Below, piece by piece: positions 54,729 to 64,000 of a stretch of DNA of 64,000 nt. The notes below the pieces were generated by a model. It made no database searches. It saw only the letters and a program-made list of their open reading frames with translations, and was not told the DNA's origin. The position numbers were made by a program, and so were the translations under genes. Numbering within the stretch: the stretch's first letter is position 1; every line of letters starts with the position of its first letter. Location of the stretch: assembly GCA_014843695.1 (NCBI GenBank), contig CM026394.1, positions 42,653,174 to 42,717,173 on the forward strand, read 5' to 3'. Origin of the DNA: Archivesica marissinica. Taxonomy: Eukaryota; Mollusca; Bivalvia; Venerida; Vesicomyidae.

Positions 54729-56241
54729 CTGAGTCAAAAAAGAAACGATACCTGGTGTTTATGTGTCTATAATTTCAACATTTATTAAGAAAATTCTTTG
54801 AAATTTCATAAGATGATAGTCCAACATGTTTGAAAGAGGAGCACATAAAGCATAATGAGCCTCCGAAACTGTCTGCTGCGTGATGACATAATTCGTCGGA
54901 CAGGGGTCTAATGGAGTTTTCACACAGACGTCAATACCGAGTATGGGCACCATTTGCGTCTCTCACTGCAATGCACCGCCGTCGCATCGAACGGAAGAGT
55001 GTCTGAATCTCTTGCTGGTCAATATTTGTCCACTCCTGACGCAAAACATCCCTCAGTTGGTTTAACGTTACCGGCTGACGTCGTCTGACGCGGCGGTCTA
55101 ACGTATCCCACAAATGTTCTATGGGTGACAAGTCTGGTGACAAAGCAGGCCACGGCAGGGTTTCAATATTGTTCTGCTCCAATAATGTGGTGGAAATCCG
55201 AGCAGTATGACACCTGGCGTTGTCCTGTTGGAACAGTGTGACGTTTCTGTTGGCGTTAAAGAACGGCACAACAACTGGCGCAAGGATCTCATCACAGTAC
55301 CGCTGGGCGTTTAGGTTCCCGTCCACCACTAACAGTTCAGTGCGACTGCCGAAGGTGATACCGCCCCACGCCATAACGCTTCCGCCCCCGAACAGATCGA
55401 CCTGACGTACACATGCGTCGGCGTAACGTTCACCGCGTCTGCGATATACCCGCTCTCTGCCATCCGCTCGACGCAAACAGAACCGCGATTCATCGCTAAA
55501 CATCACCGAATTCCACTGTAACCGAGTCCAGCGAGCACGTTCCGTCGTCCATTCCCGCCGTACGTCACGGTGACGTCGTGTCAGGATGGGTCCAACGTAT
55601 GGCCGATAGGCACGAATGCCACGTTCACCGAGCCGGTTCCTGACTGTTTGTGCACTGATGCGATTGTTGGTCATCCCAGGAGTAACGGCAGCTGTGTGCG
55701 TAGCAGGTAGGAACCGGTCACGTAAATGTGACGTCCGAATGTGACGGTCCTGTTCACGCGTCGTCACACGTGGTCGACCAGATCTTGGACGGTCGTCCAC
55801 CGATCCATGTGTTCGATAACGTCGAAGTAGACGTGTTATCGTGATCCGCGTAACCCCGAGTCGATTTGCGACGTCACGCTGACGTAAACCGCCGTCAATC
55901 ATGCCAATGGCACGCATTCTCTGATTGCGGTTTAGCCTAGGCATTTTGTTAGAGGTAACAATGGGTATGTATGGTGTTTTTCCTCGATGATAATGCAATA
56001 CCAGTACAATAAACCGGTTTTCCGATTTGTACATGTGCAGGAAGTTGTCTTTGTTGAGGAGCACGTGCAAATCGGAAATTCGGCGTTCCAGGATTATCGG
56101 GTGTTTATTTACCTGTGTTTATGGTTGGCTGACGTTGCAATAAGATACCCGGTACTGATACGTAATAATATATTAAACCTTTCTATGGTTTTATCCGTTT
56201 TACGTCATTTTTAGTTTGGTATCGTTTCTTTTTTGACTCAG
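54729..56241 (-). mobile_element. complete Tc1-like (DD34E) DNA transposon
   Basis: 1,513-bp element with perfect 24-bp terminal inverted repeats (54729-54752 and 56218-56241, starting CTGAGTCAAAAAAG), flanked by TA on both sides. It contains one intact transposase gene on the minus strand. Intact ends and frame suggest recent, possibly still autonomous, insertion. Confidence 0.95.
54931..55944 (-). CDS. Tc1-like transposase, intact
   Basis: 337 codons from the ATG at 55944; 42 more codons are open upstream, but this start gives the usual length and begins MPRLNRNQRMRAIGMIDGG. Cuts and pastes the element at TA sites in the nucleus. N-terminal paired-like helix-turn-helix (QRDVANRLGVTRITITRLLR) and an arginine-rich linker. 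Catalytic triad visible: D in MFSDESRF, D in LFQQDNARCHTA, E in LSPDLSPIEHLWD, with 34 residues between the last two (DD34E). No frameshift or stop. Confidence 0.95.
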   Translation of the reverse strand: MPRLNRNQRMRAIGMIDGGLRQRDVANRLGVTRITITRLLRRYRTHGSVDDRPRSGRPRVTTREQDRHIRTSHLRDRFLPATHTAAVTPGMTNNRISAQTVRNRLGERGIRAYRPYVGPILTRRHRDVRREWTTERARWTRLQWNSVMFSDESRFCLRRADGRERVYRRRGERYADACVRQVDLFGGGSVMAWGGITFGSRTELLVVDGNLNAQRYCDEILAPVVVPFFNANRNVTLFQQDNARCHTARISTTLLEQNNIETLPWPALSPDLSPIEHLWDTLDRRVRRRQPVTLNQLRDVLRQEWTNIDQQEIQTLFRSMRRRCIAVRDANGAHTRY

Positions 56242-56621
56242 TATATAAGCTATAGGTAAAAAATGTTTGTTTAAAATATGGCATGTACTATATATTTGAT
56301 ATTTGCAATTTTCTAGCAAAAAAATGAAAATAAACAAAGCCGCAAAAAGGTACGGGAATATTGGGGATATACCTTTAATAATGAAGATATTTTGAAACGT
56401 GGGAATCACGCAATTCCTGTGGAAATAAAGTAGTTCGTGGAAATAAAGTAGTTCGCTGCAACGATTCAATAGTTGAGGTATTTCATTCATTTATTAGCCC
56501 TGTGTATAGAAAGTAAATTATTGACAGGGTTGATTGACCCACTAACACACCATCAGTTCTGCTATGAGTACTGTTATGTGTCAGGTTACAAATATAATTT
56601 TATAACCACATGACTAATTAA

Positions 56622-56807
56622 AGGCCTGCAGTTTGACCCCGTCCAATTGTAAAGATTTATACTTTACTACCTGTTCCATGTGATTAGTGGCTTGTATCAA
56701 CAATGTAGCAGTACATTCAGTATAATTTGGCGTATGTAGGTATTTTCTAACGGTTAATATGCACGATCACTCTGTGAGTTGAGAATTAGTCAAAATGAGG
56801 CCCTGAC
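56622..56807 (+). repeat. left TIR of Kolobok-like element
   Basis: Inverted copy of 59559-59744. Differences seen: A/G in agtacattcag and T/C in gtgagttgag. Preceded by TTAA. Confidence 0.9.
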
Positions 56808-57017
56808 ACTATATTTGACCTTAAACACACGAGGAATAGCGGTACAAATGTGACGGTCGACGCACATCGTATTTGCCACATGCGAGGCCCTGCATGGTAT
56901 ACATCTAATACATGAGCACCACTTATATCTATTATGACCCACGTACATATCAGAGGTTATAAATTGCTGAAATTGAAGTTCTGTATTTTTATAGTACTTA
57001 CAACTGGTATAAACAAT

Positions 57018-57512
57018 TCAACTCCACTTATGGCCCAAATAAGGCTGGTTGCGCGGGTTAGGCAGCCAGTTCCTGCATTGCTGTACCACACATTCAGGCA
57101 TCAGTTCCCTCTTATGCCAAGTACAGTCTCCTCTTCTAGCCGCTACTTTTCTCTCTATATATCTGACATCTTTCCATGCGCCACAATTATATAGCATTGC
57201 CCAAAACCTCCTGTATAGAAGCTTTCTCTCATGTGAATTTAGATTATGCGGTGGACGATTATTAGCAGGCCACCAAAGTTGTTTGTTCTGTTCATTTATT
57301 ATGCAAGGGGAACACAAGCACAGTGGACACTCAGCAACACCTTCAGCATGCTGAGGCATAGGGGGAGGTACGTAAGCAGCCTCTGCAACGGGCATGGCGG
57401 TGGCTGTTTCTTCTATTTCCATCTCTACGTCCCAGTTCTTATTTTGCAAGAAAGTCAGCAATTCTTTTCTCTGCTCATCAGTTACATACATTGTTATTTT
57501 ACTCAATGGCAT
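57018..57512 (-). CDS. GHKW-ended accessory protein of the Kolobok-like element
   Basis: 164 codons from ATG at 57512 to TGA. Short acidic N-terminal part, a Pro/Ala linker, then a cysteine cluster (ECPLCLCSPCII), a helical block (ERKLLYRRFWAMLYNCGAW), Cys/His residues (RRGDCTWHKRELMPECVV) and the end NPRNQPYLGHKW. The pattern of spaced Cys/Trp residues followed by R-x-L-x-P-x-CVV, P-N-P and Y-x-G-x-K resembles the zinc-binding cytoplasmic (ballast) domain of P2X7 receptors and invertebrate stand-alone relatives. That link is a hypothesis from memory of the pattern. Role in transposition unknown. Frame intact; divergently arranged to the transposase. Confidence 0.72.
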   Translation of the reverse strand: MPLSKITMYVTDEQRKELLTFLQNKNWDVEMEIEETATAMPVAEAAYVPPPMPQHAEGVAECPLCLCSPCIINEQNKQLWWPANNRPPHNLNSHERKLLYRRFWAMLYNCGAWKDVRYIERKVAARRGDCTWHKRELMPECVVQQCRNWLPNPRNQPYLGHKWS

Positions 57513-58254
57513 CTTGTAGAAATCGGCAGAATATGTGTAATACTCGTATGTTCAAGAGATTATAATTATAATATTATACATGTACTCATAGCATTCACTG
57601 TGATTATTATGTAGCATCAATATCGGTAAACACACACTGACACAGAGAAATATTTAAAATATAACAGAAAACTTGCGAATAATACTGTAGATATATAATT
57701 AAATGAAGTATGAAGGTTACCATATAACGAACACATATAGTTTATTCATATAAATACATACATATTATATACATACATATTTGATTAGGTCAACACATGA
57801 ACTGAATTTTGAATTAGATTGCACAGATCACAACCATAGCGCACATTATACATGTATAGAAATGACACTAGCAGTTGACACGCCAATTCCACGTGAATTT
57901 CGCTCTCACATGCTTGGCTGTACGTATGACTAATCTAGTCTATAGAGTAGGCCTACTTAGCGCGAGTTCAGTCAGCTATAGCTTTAGTATTTTCAATCTT
58001 GAAAACCTTTGATTTTCTAATACTGTGATTAGATATAATGTATTATTGTATTACTGCTCCTACATGCTAGTGTGTACACCATTTTAGATTTAAAGTATCT
58101 TTCTTCGCTACAGTATATTATATGGTTTATTATTAATAAATAAGTGATTGCATATTCTTTGTCACACCGTCTCTGTGTGTACATGCAAGTTGTCTGCAAT
58201 TTTTTTTAATGAACTAGTTGGTTACTGACTATTGAGTAAACTTTTTTCAATCCA
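57513..58254. other. Kolobok-like element interior without recognised coding sequence
   Basis: AT-rich sequence between the divergent genes; no convincing open frame or repeat seen. Presumably holds promoters or the remains of the transposase 5' part. Confidence 0.4.
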
Positions 58255-58459
58255 ATTCTTGAATTGATATTAGCTCAAAAATGAGTAAACAGCGTTTTAA
58301 TATGAACTTATTTGGCCATAAATCTGAATACGAACAATTCCGAAGTGATCTAAAATGTATTGATCTCGCTTTGAGACGTAAAAAGAACGATAAACCTAAT
58401 ACTCTTGATGTACTCAATATAATAGTTACAAAATACAAAGAGAGCCTATCTTGGGTATA
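58255..58459 (+). pseudogene. possible N-terminal fragment of Kolobok-like transposase
   Basis: Open plus-strand frame with SKQRFNMNLFGHKSEYEQFR and NTLDVLNIIVTKYKESLSWV, ending TAA just before the transposase 3' part, in another frame. Amino-acid composition is coding-like, but I recognise no domain. May be a spliced or frameshifted segment of the same gene. Confidence 0.4.
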
Positions 58460-58494
58460 ATATTAAACAAGTAATACATCACGAAATAGTCAGC

Positions 58495-59265
58495 CGTGCT
58501 GACGACCCATGTGCACAGCGACATGAGCTTCTGGGCACAAACAGAATATATGCCCACCTTGAAACAAAACAAATTAATGTTCGACGCCATGGTCACGATC
58601 GTAATACAAGTGTTAGCAAATATATCAGAGAAAATCAGCAACGTACAGTAAATCAATATGACACATGGCATGCATCCGTATCCCTTGAAAAGCAACTGAA
58701 ACAGATATCAAGTGGTGCAAAATGCCGAGAGGGCAAAACCTGGTCCATTCAACTTTGCGACAAAGTTGGGCCGGTCAAAACACATATGCAATATGCTATG
58801 CGTAATTGCAATGGTGACCAATCCATACTTCGAACAAAAATGGAATGTATTGTCAAACATTACCAAAATGACCACACATACTGTTCACCCGAGTCTCGGT
58901 GTAAAATAGATCCCAACTATATCCCCAGCCGTCAAATACTTACAAGTCCTGTTGCTGTAGAACTGTTGCTGTCATGTGTTAGAAAATGCTATGTTTATAA
59001 GGAAGCGCAAAATTATATCTACCACATGGACACTAGTAGCGTGGAATCATTCAACAACAGCTTGAATGTTTTCCATGACAAACGTATCGGAACCTTCTCT
59101 GCTCTTCACTACACTATACGCTCAAATTTGGCAATATGTCAATGGAATGAGACAGTGCAAGTCAAGAATAATACAAGACTCCGTTGTACGCTCCAGTTCA
59201 AATCCAACATTTGGGCAAGGTATAAACAGGCATTATTTTCACACTTAATCTGGCGGCCTTTTTAA
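58495..59265 (+). pseudogene. Kolobok-like transposase, C-terminal part
   Basis: 257 open codons ending in TAA, without an ATG at the start, so it is read as the 3' part of a transposase. Motifs: DRNTSVSKYIRENQ, YDTWHASVSLEKQL, HYQNDHTYCSPESRCKIDPN, VESFNNSLNVFHDKRIG. The WHA block, the H/C cluster and the ESFNN block with its Glu are typical of RNase H-fold transposases, with the Glu as a candidate catalytic residue. Upstream (58275-58457) another open frame (MNLFGHKSEYEQFRSDLKCI) may be an N-terminal piece, out of frame with this one. Element probably non-autonomous. Confidence 0.7.
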
Positions 59266-59558
59266 ACCAGATGATACATGAAAGTGACAGAACAGAATAT
59301 GAAAGTGACGAAACTCCGACCTTACAAACAACATAGATCCTGATCAGTTTAACAGTTTATTCGTAATTCAAGGCCTCCGGCCCATACACATATATTATAT
59401 ACATGCATACAAATTATCAGTCTCAGTGATTACGCTACGGCTGATGAGGCACCTACATAACATGTAATCTATGTCCCTGGGCTGATCTGGATTATGTAGT
59501 TTGAATACTCATAACTATCAATTTTCTTTACAATCAATAATATACGTTTACTTAAATT

Positions 59559-59744
59559 GTCAGGGCCTCATTTTGACTAATTCTCAGCTCACAGAGTGAT
59601 CGTGCATATTAACCGTTAGAAAATACCTACATACGCCAAATTATACTGAACGTACTGCTACATTGTTGATACAAGCCACTAATCACATGGAACAGGTAGT
59701 AAAGTATAAATCTTTACAATTGGACGGGGTCAAACTGCAGGCCT
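59559..59744 (-). repeat. right TIR of Kolobok-like element
   Basis: Reverse complement of the left TIR, followed by TTAA and then LINE coding sequence. Confidence 0.9.
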
Positions 59745-60520
59745 TTAAATGAATCAATACAAAAGGTAGATACTAAGTTAAAATCACGTTCTCGGGCCAA
59801 CAGTAGGTCAATCACTGATGCCCCAAGTTTACTGGCATACGTAAACATACCACAGTCATAATCATTACCAATTCGACCATTACAAATAAGCATACCTGAA
59901 GATTTACACAGGTCAAGTATTTTTACTCCAACATTATTACATACAATATCTTGTGTCGCTCGCTGCAGCGGCGTATCTGGTACATAATAATGTTCATCAG
60001 TATGACAAATAAATGCATCACATACAATATAATCATGGCGTTTACCAACACGCCCATTCCAATCCCCTACAATATACAAAGCCCCCAAGTCTTCAAAGTC
60101 ATAAATATCATTTTGAACCAATTCAAATAAATCAACTGCTGAGATAGCGTATGCTGGTGAATCCTCACCCCATATATATAAACCACATACATAAACATCG
60201 CTCTTAAGATTAAAGAATTGTTTATCAAGTTTCAGCCAAATAATAGTGTCATGGTGAGTCCGGATTACCGTTATTCCGGGTTTAAGATGCTCTTTGTAGT
60301 ATAATACTATACCGCCACTGTGACCACGTGCGTTACGGTGCTTGAACTTTCTATAATAGTTATGGGCAATATACCCAGGCATATCCACGTCACTGTCACT
60401 ATGTATCCAGGATTCATATACAAATAGTATATCATTATCGGTAATAAGATTACGAAAGTTAATGGATTCCTTTTTGCCAGTCGCTAAGCCATTCACATTC
60501 CACGATGAAATCTTCAGTTC
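59745..60520 (-). pseudogene. LINE ORF2, AP-endonuclease domain, truncated
   Basis: Begins LKISSWNVNGLATGKKESIN, the usual APE start with W-N-x-N-G. Further motifs: ESWIHSD, RGHSGGIVLYYK, LYIVGDWNGRVG (the G-D-x-N-x-R site), ASVIDLLLARERD. The frame runs straight into the TIR of the Kolobok-like element, so the final SDH motif and the whole reverse transcriptase are missing. Confidence 0.85.
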
Positions 60521-60535
60521 ACCCTCTATGAACTC

Positions 60536-60795
60536 CTAGCTACTGATGTCATCTTTCACGGGTTTTCCGTCGATGTGCAGAGTGTCGTATGACAACCAGG
60601 CTCGCTTACCGGCTCTCTTAGCATCTTTCATCCTAGGTAAAAGTTGTCGCCGCTTATCATTAACCTCTTTAGGAAATTGTTCACGTACATACATGCCCTG
60701 TAACGGTTTCCACTGTTTACGTACTAGTTCTCTTTCCTTAAACAATGAAAATTTAGCCACAATATTGCGACAGCGGTTTCTATCCGTGTTAGTGC
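60536..60795 (-). pseudogene. LINE ORF1 C-terminal part after the frameshift
   Basis: Continues the RNA-binding region (RNRCRNIVAKFSLFKERELV) and the basic C-terminal domain (EVNDKRRQLLPRMKDAKRAG), ending in a stop about 5 bases before the ORF2 region. Together with the previous entry it makes one ORF1 broken by a small deletion. Confidence 0.75.
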
Positions 60796-61542
60796 CTATT
60801 CGAATTTCATATCATCTACAATGTTCTGTGCCAGTGTCATCTTCTGAACTATAAACTCTCGTAACTTATTTTCCGTGATATCTGGCGTTTCTGATGGGGC
60901 CTCTTCAATGTTGCAGAATAATAGATTGTTCCGCATAGATTGCGATTGGAGATATACAATTTCATCTCTTAAAGAATTCCTCTGCTTCTCCATGGTCCCT
61001 ACCTTATCAGTGACTAGTCCAATAGCAAAATCCCCACTCTCAACTTTCTCCTCCACCTTTACCAACCGTTCGTCCGTCCTTTTACCGTTATCATACACAT
61101 GTGTCCATAATTTCTTCATTTCATCCTCAAAATGACCTAATTTTTGCTCCAATGATTCTAGCTTTTTAAGTCGACTGTCCACATTACTCAGCTTAGAATC
61201 TATACTCATCAAGCACTTCATGATATCTGCGTTGGTCGGAGTGGCTCCAGCACCAACATCAGTCCTCTCGGTGACCCGACTCATTTCCGGAAGCTCACAA
61301 ATGACTGTCTCTGACTGTGATTGAGAGTCTGAATCTGAATCTACCAACAGTTCAAATCTATTCACTAGGTTAATTCTCTCTTCGGTATCAAATAATATAG
61401 AGTTTGTTTCGTTTAAAATTTGACTCACATCTACTCCTTCAGGTGACTCCGGAGAACAATACAATTTTCCCGCCTTTCTAATATTTCCATTGTTCAGACT
61501 ATCATCGCTCTTTTTCCTCTTTTTCTTGCTGTTTCCTCCCAT
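60796..61542 (-). pseudogene. LINE ORF1 (coiled coil plus RRM-like), frameshifted
   Basis: 248 codons from ATG at 61542. Basic start (GGNSKKKRKK), Ser/Asp-rich stretch, long coiled coil (IDSKLSNVDSRLKKLESLEQ), then an RRM-like start (SMRNNLLFCNIEEAPSE). The frame ends at TAG near 60796, but homologous-looking ORF1 sequence goes on in another frame down to 60536, so a small deletion has broken it. RNA-binding chaperone of the retrotransposon RNP in the known family. Confidence 0.8.
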
Positions 61543-61711
61543 ATATCCTCGTATATCTTAAATTAGTTCAAACTACAACTGTTTCTATACGCTTTATTCC
61601 ATAACTAAATCCATTTCACAATTTAATATCTAATTTCTAATCGATTTTTCACGAGCACAAAAATACACAACTACTCCATTGATCACGTGACATACCTCTC
61701 GATCCATATAA

Positions 61712-62711
61712 NNNNNNNNNNNNNNNNNNNNNNNNNNNNNNNNNNNNNNNNNNNNNNNNNNNNNNNNNNNNNNNNNNNNNNNNNNNNNNNNNNNNNNNNN
61801 NNNNNNNNNNNNNNNNNNNNNNNNNNNNNNNNNNNNNNNNNNNNNNNNNNNNNNNNNNNNNNNNNNNNNNNNNNNNNNNNNNNNNNNNNNNNNNNNNNNN
61901 NNNNNNNNNNNNNNNNNNNNNNNNNNNNNNNNNNNNNNNNNNNNNNNNNNNNNNNNNNNNNNNNNNNNNNNNNNNNNNNNNNNNNNNNNNNNNNNNNNNN
62001 NNNNNNNNNNNNNNNNNNNNNNNNNNNNNNNNNNNNNNNNNNNNNNNNNNNNNNNNNNNNNNNNNNNNNNNNNNNNNNNNNNNNNNNNNNNNNNNNNNNN
62101 NNNNNNNNNNNNNNNNNNNNNNNNNNNNNNNNNNNNNNNNNNNNNNNNNNNNNNNNNNNNNNNNNNNNNNNNNNNNNNNNNNNNNNNNNNNNNNNNNNNN
62201 NNNNNNNNNNNNNNNNNNNNNNNNNNNNNNNNNNNNNNNNNNNNNNNNNNNNNNNNNNNNNNNNNNNNNNNNNNNNNNNNNNNNNNNNNNNNNNNNNNNN
62301 NNNNNNNNNNNNNNNNNNNNNNNNNNNNNNNNNNNNNNNNNNNNNNNNNNNNNNNNNNNNNNNNNNNNNNNNNNNNNNNNNNNNNNNNNNNNNNNNNNNN
62401 NNNNNNNNNNNNNNNNNNNNNNNNNNNNNNNNNNNNNNNNNNNNNNNNNNNNNNNNNNNNNNNNNNNNNNNNNNNNNNNNNNNNNNNNNNNNNNNNNNNN
62501 NNNNNNNNNNNNNNNNNNNNNNNNNNNNNNNNNNNNNNNNNNNNNNNNNNNNNNNNNNNNNNNNNNNNNNNNNNNNNNNNNNNNNNNNNNNNNNNNNNNN
62601 NNNNNNNNNNNNNNNNNNNNNNNNNNNNNNNNNNNNNNNNNNNNNNNNNNNNNNNNNNNNNNNNNNNNNNNNNNNNNNNNNNNNNNNNNNNNNNNNNNNN
62701 NNNNNNNNNNN
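61712..62711. other. assembly gap (1,000 N)
   Basis: Run of exactly 1,000 N, a placeholder length. It separates the LINE 5' end from the integrase-fold transposase, so their true spacing is unknown. Confidence 0.99.
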
Positions 62712-64000
62712 AGGACGTGAACATGGAAAGCACGATGTTATTTGCCTTCCTGGTTTTATTGAACGTTGCTCCCGTGTCAACAGTTGTGCCATCACCATTG
62801 CCATCAGAAAACGGAAGCACCAGATTAGAACTGATTTCCCAGTACTTTTATGCTGGTTTTAAGTACGCAGAGATTGTTTTACTCCTCTTATGTCGACATA
62901 ATATATGCCTTGACCATCGTCAGTTAAAGCGGATACTTCGTTCTAACAATTTACGACGTCTCTTTGTTACATATACTCCATTAGAAATCATACAAGAAAC
63001 TATAGAAAAAGAAATACAGTTTAGCGGAGACTGCTTAGTGTACCGAAGTATGTGGAGGCGTCTGGAAACTGATTATCATTTAAAAGTGAAAAGAGATGAT
63101 GTTATGATGTTGCTTAAATTAATTGATCCAGACGGTGTTCGTTTAAGGAAAGCTTAAACGAAGGAAGTACCTCGTCCCATGACCCAACTATGTGTGGCAC
63201 ATCGATGGTTACGATAAATTAAAATTTATTTTGTTGCTTTTTCCCCCCTTTGTTTTTGCTCCGTTAAATGTAACGGAAGAATCTACTCTTAACTCTATTT
63301 AAATCTATTATCACTTCCTTCTATGAAAAACATCTTATTCTTTGTGACCTTTCATGACATATTATTCTTAATCACTAACTGAAATGTTTAATACGTGCAT
63401 GTATGTGTATGTATGTATATATGTATATGTGTGTAATTTGTTCTTGTAATGACATGAAAAGGAAAATAAATAATATTAATACAAAAAAAATTAAAACCAT
63501 TTGGTTTGTGCATCCATGGGGCGATGGATGGATACAGTAGAAGAGTCACGTGGTTATAAGTTGGTCCTACAAATAATAATCCAAAAATGATAGCGAATTA
63601 TTATCTTGATACGGTAGCAAGTTATGGATTCGTTCCAAGAATTGTGTGCGCAGATCGTGGAACAGAAAATTCAAGCATTAGTTTTCTCCAGCCCTTTTTC
63701 AGAAATGATCATAGTGATTCCATGGCTGGAGTGAAGAGTTTCATGTACGGTAAAAGCACCGCAAATCAGCGTATTGAACGTTGGTGGGGATATTTAAAGC
63801 AACACGGAATAAGTTGGTGGATGAATACGTTGAAGGATTTGAGAGCTCGAGGACGATTTGATACGTCAAACATTCTTCATGTAGAATGCTTGCGGTTTTC
63901 TGTGACAGGTGTTCTTCAAGCGGAACTTGATCGCATTGCTATCCATTGGAATTTACGCAATGTGCGAACACAAAAACATATAGACACTTGTACTGGACGA
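62712..64000 (+). pseudogene. integrase-fold transposase (IS3EU-like), decayed
   Basis: First frame (62717-63157) has an HTH-like region (LISQYFYAGFKYAEIVLLLL, RQLKRILRSNNLRRL) and SMWRRLETDYHLKVKRDDVM. The catalytic domain follows in another frame: YVWHIDGYDKL (first D), ICADRGTENSS (second D) and NQRIERWWGYLKQHG (E), then FDTSNILHVECLRF, running off the window. Broken by a frameshift near 63150, stops near 63180 and 63560, and an inserted LINE tail. The D,D,E integrase core with this W-H-I-D-G style resembles IS3EU or related eukaryotic integrase-like transposases; superfamily not confirmed. Confidence 0.75.
63225..63488 (+). mobile_element. 5'-truncated LINE 3' end inserted in the transposase
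   Basis: 264 bp ending in AATAAATAATATTAATAC and an A-run, flanked by an 8-bp duplication aattaaaa (63217-63224, 63489-63496). It splits the codons for YDKL and PFG of the transposase. T-rich start and A-rich 3' end fit target-primed insertion. Confidence 0.72.

Larger units (their letters stand above)
56622..59744. mobile_element. Kolobok-like DNA transposon with 186-bp TIRs
   Basis: 3,123-bp element whose ends are 186-bp inverted repeats (56622-56807 and 59559-59744) with about two visible differences. Termini are AGGCCTGCAG/CTGCAGGCCT, and TTAA occurs directly outside each (56618-56621, 59745-59748). TTAA duplication is known for Kolobok and piggyBac; the AGG terminus and transposase style favour Kolobok. 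It carries a small minus-strand gene and a plus-strand transposase 3' part. It interrupts a minus-strand LINE. Superfamily assignment is an inference. Confidence 0.8.
59745..61690 (-). mobile_element. non-LTR retrotransposon (APE type), 5' part
   Basis: Minus-strand LINE: 5' UTR near the N gap, ORF1, then the start of ORF2 (endonuclease). It stops at the Kolobok-like insertion; no reverse transcriptase follows on the far side. The pairing of a coiled-coil/RRM-like ORF1 with an AP endonuclease fits the CR1/L2/Jockey-type clades; the exact clade cannot be set without the RT. Confidence 0.85.

Noticed and set aside
61630..62862. Open frames of 370-396 codons
   Set aside because: They consist almost wholly of N from the assembly gap.

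Overview
The window is eukaryotic DNA, most likely from a mollusc or another lophotrochozoan. The evidence is an AT-rich sequence, GT-AG introns, a metazoan ZU5/death-domain gene, very many tRNA-derived SINEs, MITEs and minisatellites, and Tc1, LINE and Kolobok-like elements. No bacterial gene organisation is present. The organism is inferred from gene and repeat style only.

About 9.9-51.7 kb on the + strand is one multi-exon gene. I reconstructed 18 coding exons by hand. All 17 junctions keep the reading frame, no exon has an internal stop, and the last one ends in TAG. The predicted partial protein (about 873 residues) has a helical N-terminal part, a ZU5/UPA-like beta-rich middle and a C-terminal death domain. 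This order suggests a death-domain-containing protein 1 (DTHD1)-like gene. The 5' end is uncertain; two candidate start exons lie at 7.6 and 8.0 kb.

The introns are packed with repeats: at least nine SINE-like families (called A-I here), MITE families (M1-M7) and large tandem arrays. The arrays include a 72-bp satellite at 19.6-22.3 kb, a 23-bp array at 25.6-28.1 kb, a 35-bp array at 30.4 kb, a GT tract at 35.6 kb, a 14-bp array at 36.8-38.4 kb, a 34-bp array at 45.2 kb and a 36-bp array at 46.7-47.8 kb. Several repeats touch splice sites. One SINE duplicated a polypyrimidine tract, one intron carries a duplicated decoy acceptor, one short exon begins at the edge of the satellite, and one exon has a relict duplicate copy.

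About 54.7-64 kb is a transposon cluster. It holds a complete Tc1-like (DD34E) element with an intact transposase, 24-bp TIRs and TA duplications. Next is a 3.1-kb Kolobok-like element with 186-bp TIRs and TTAA target sites, carrying a transposase 3' part and a divergent small gene ending in GHKW. That element sits in the endonuclease region of a minus-strand non-LTR retrotransposon. After a 1-kb run of N comes a decayed integrase-fold transposase split by a LINE tail. The long open frames inside the tandem arrays are not genes; they arise because the repeat units are in-frame or lack stops.
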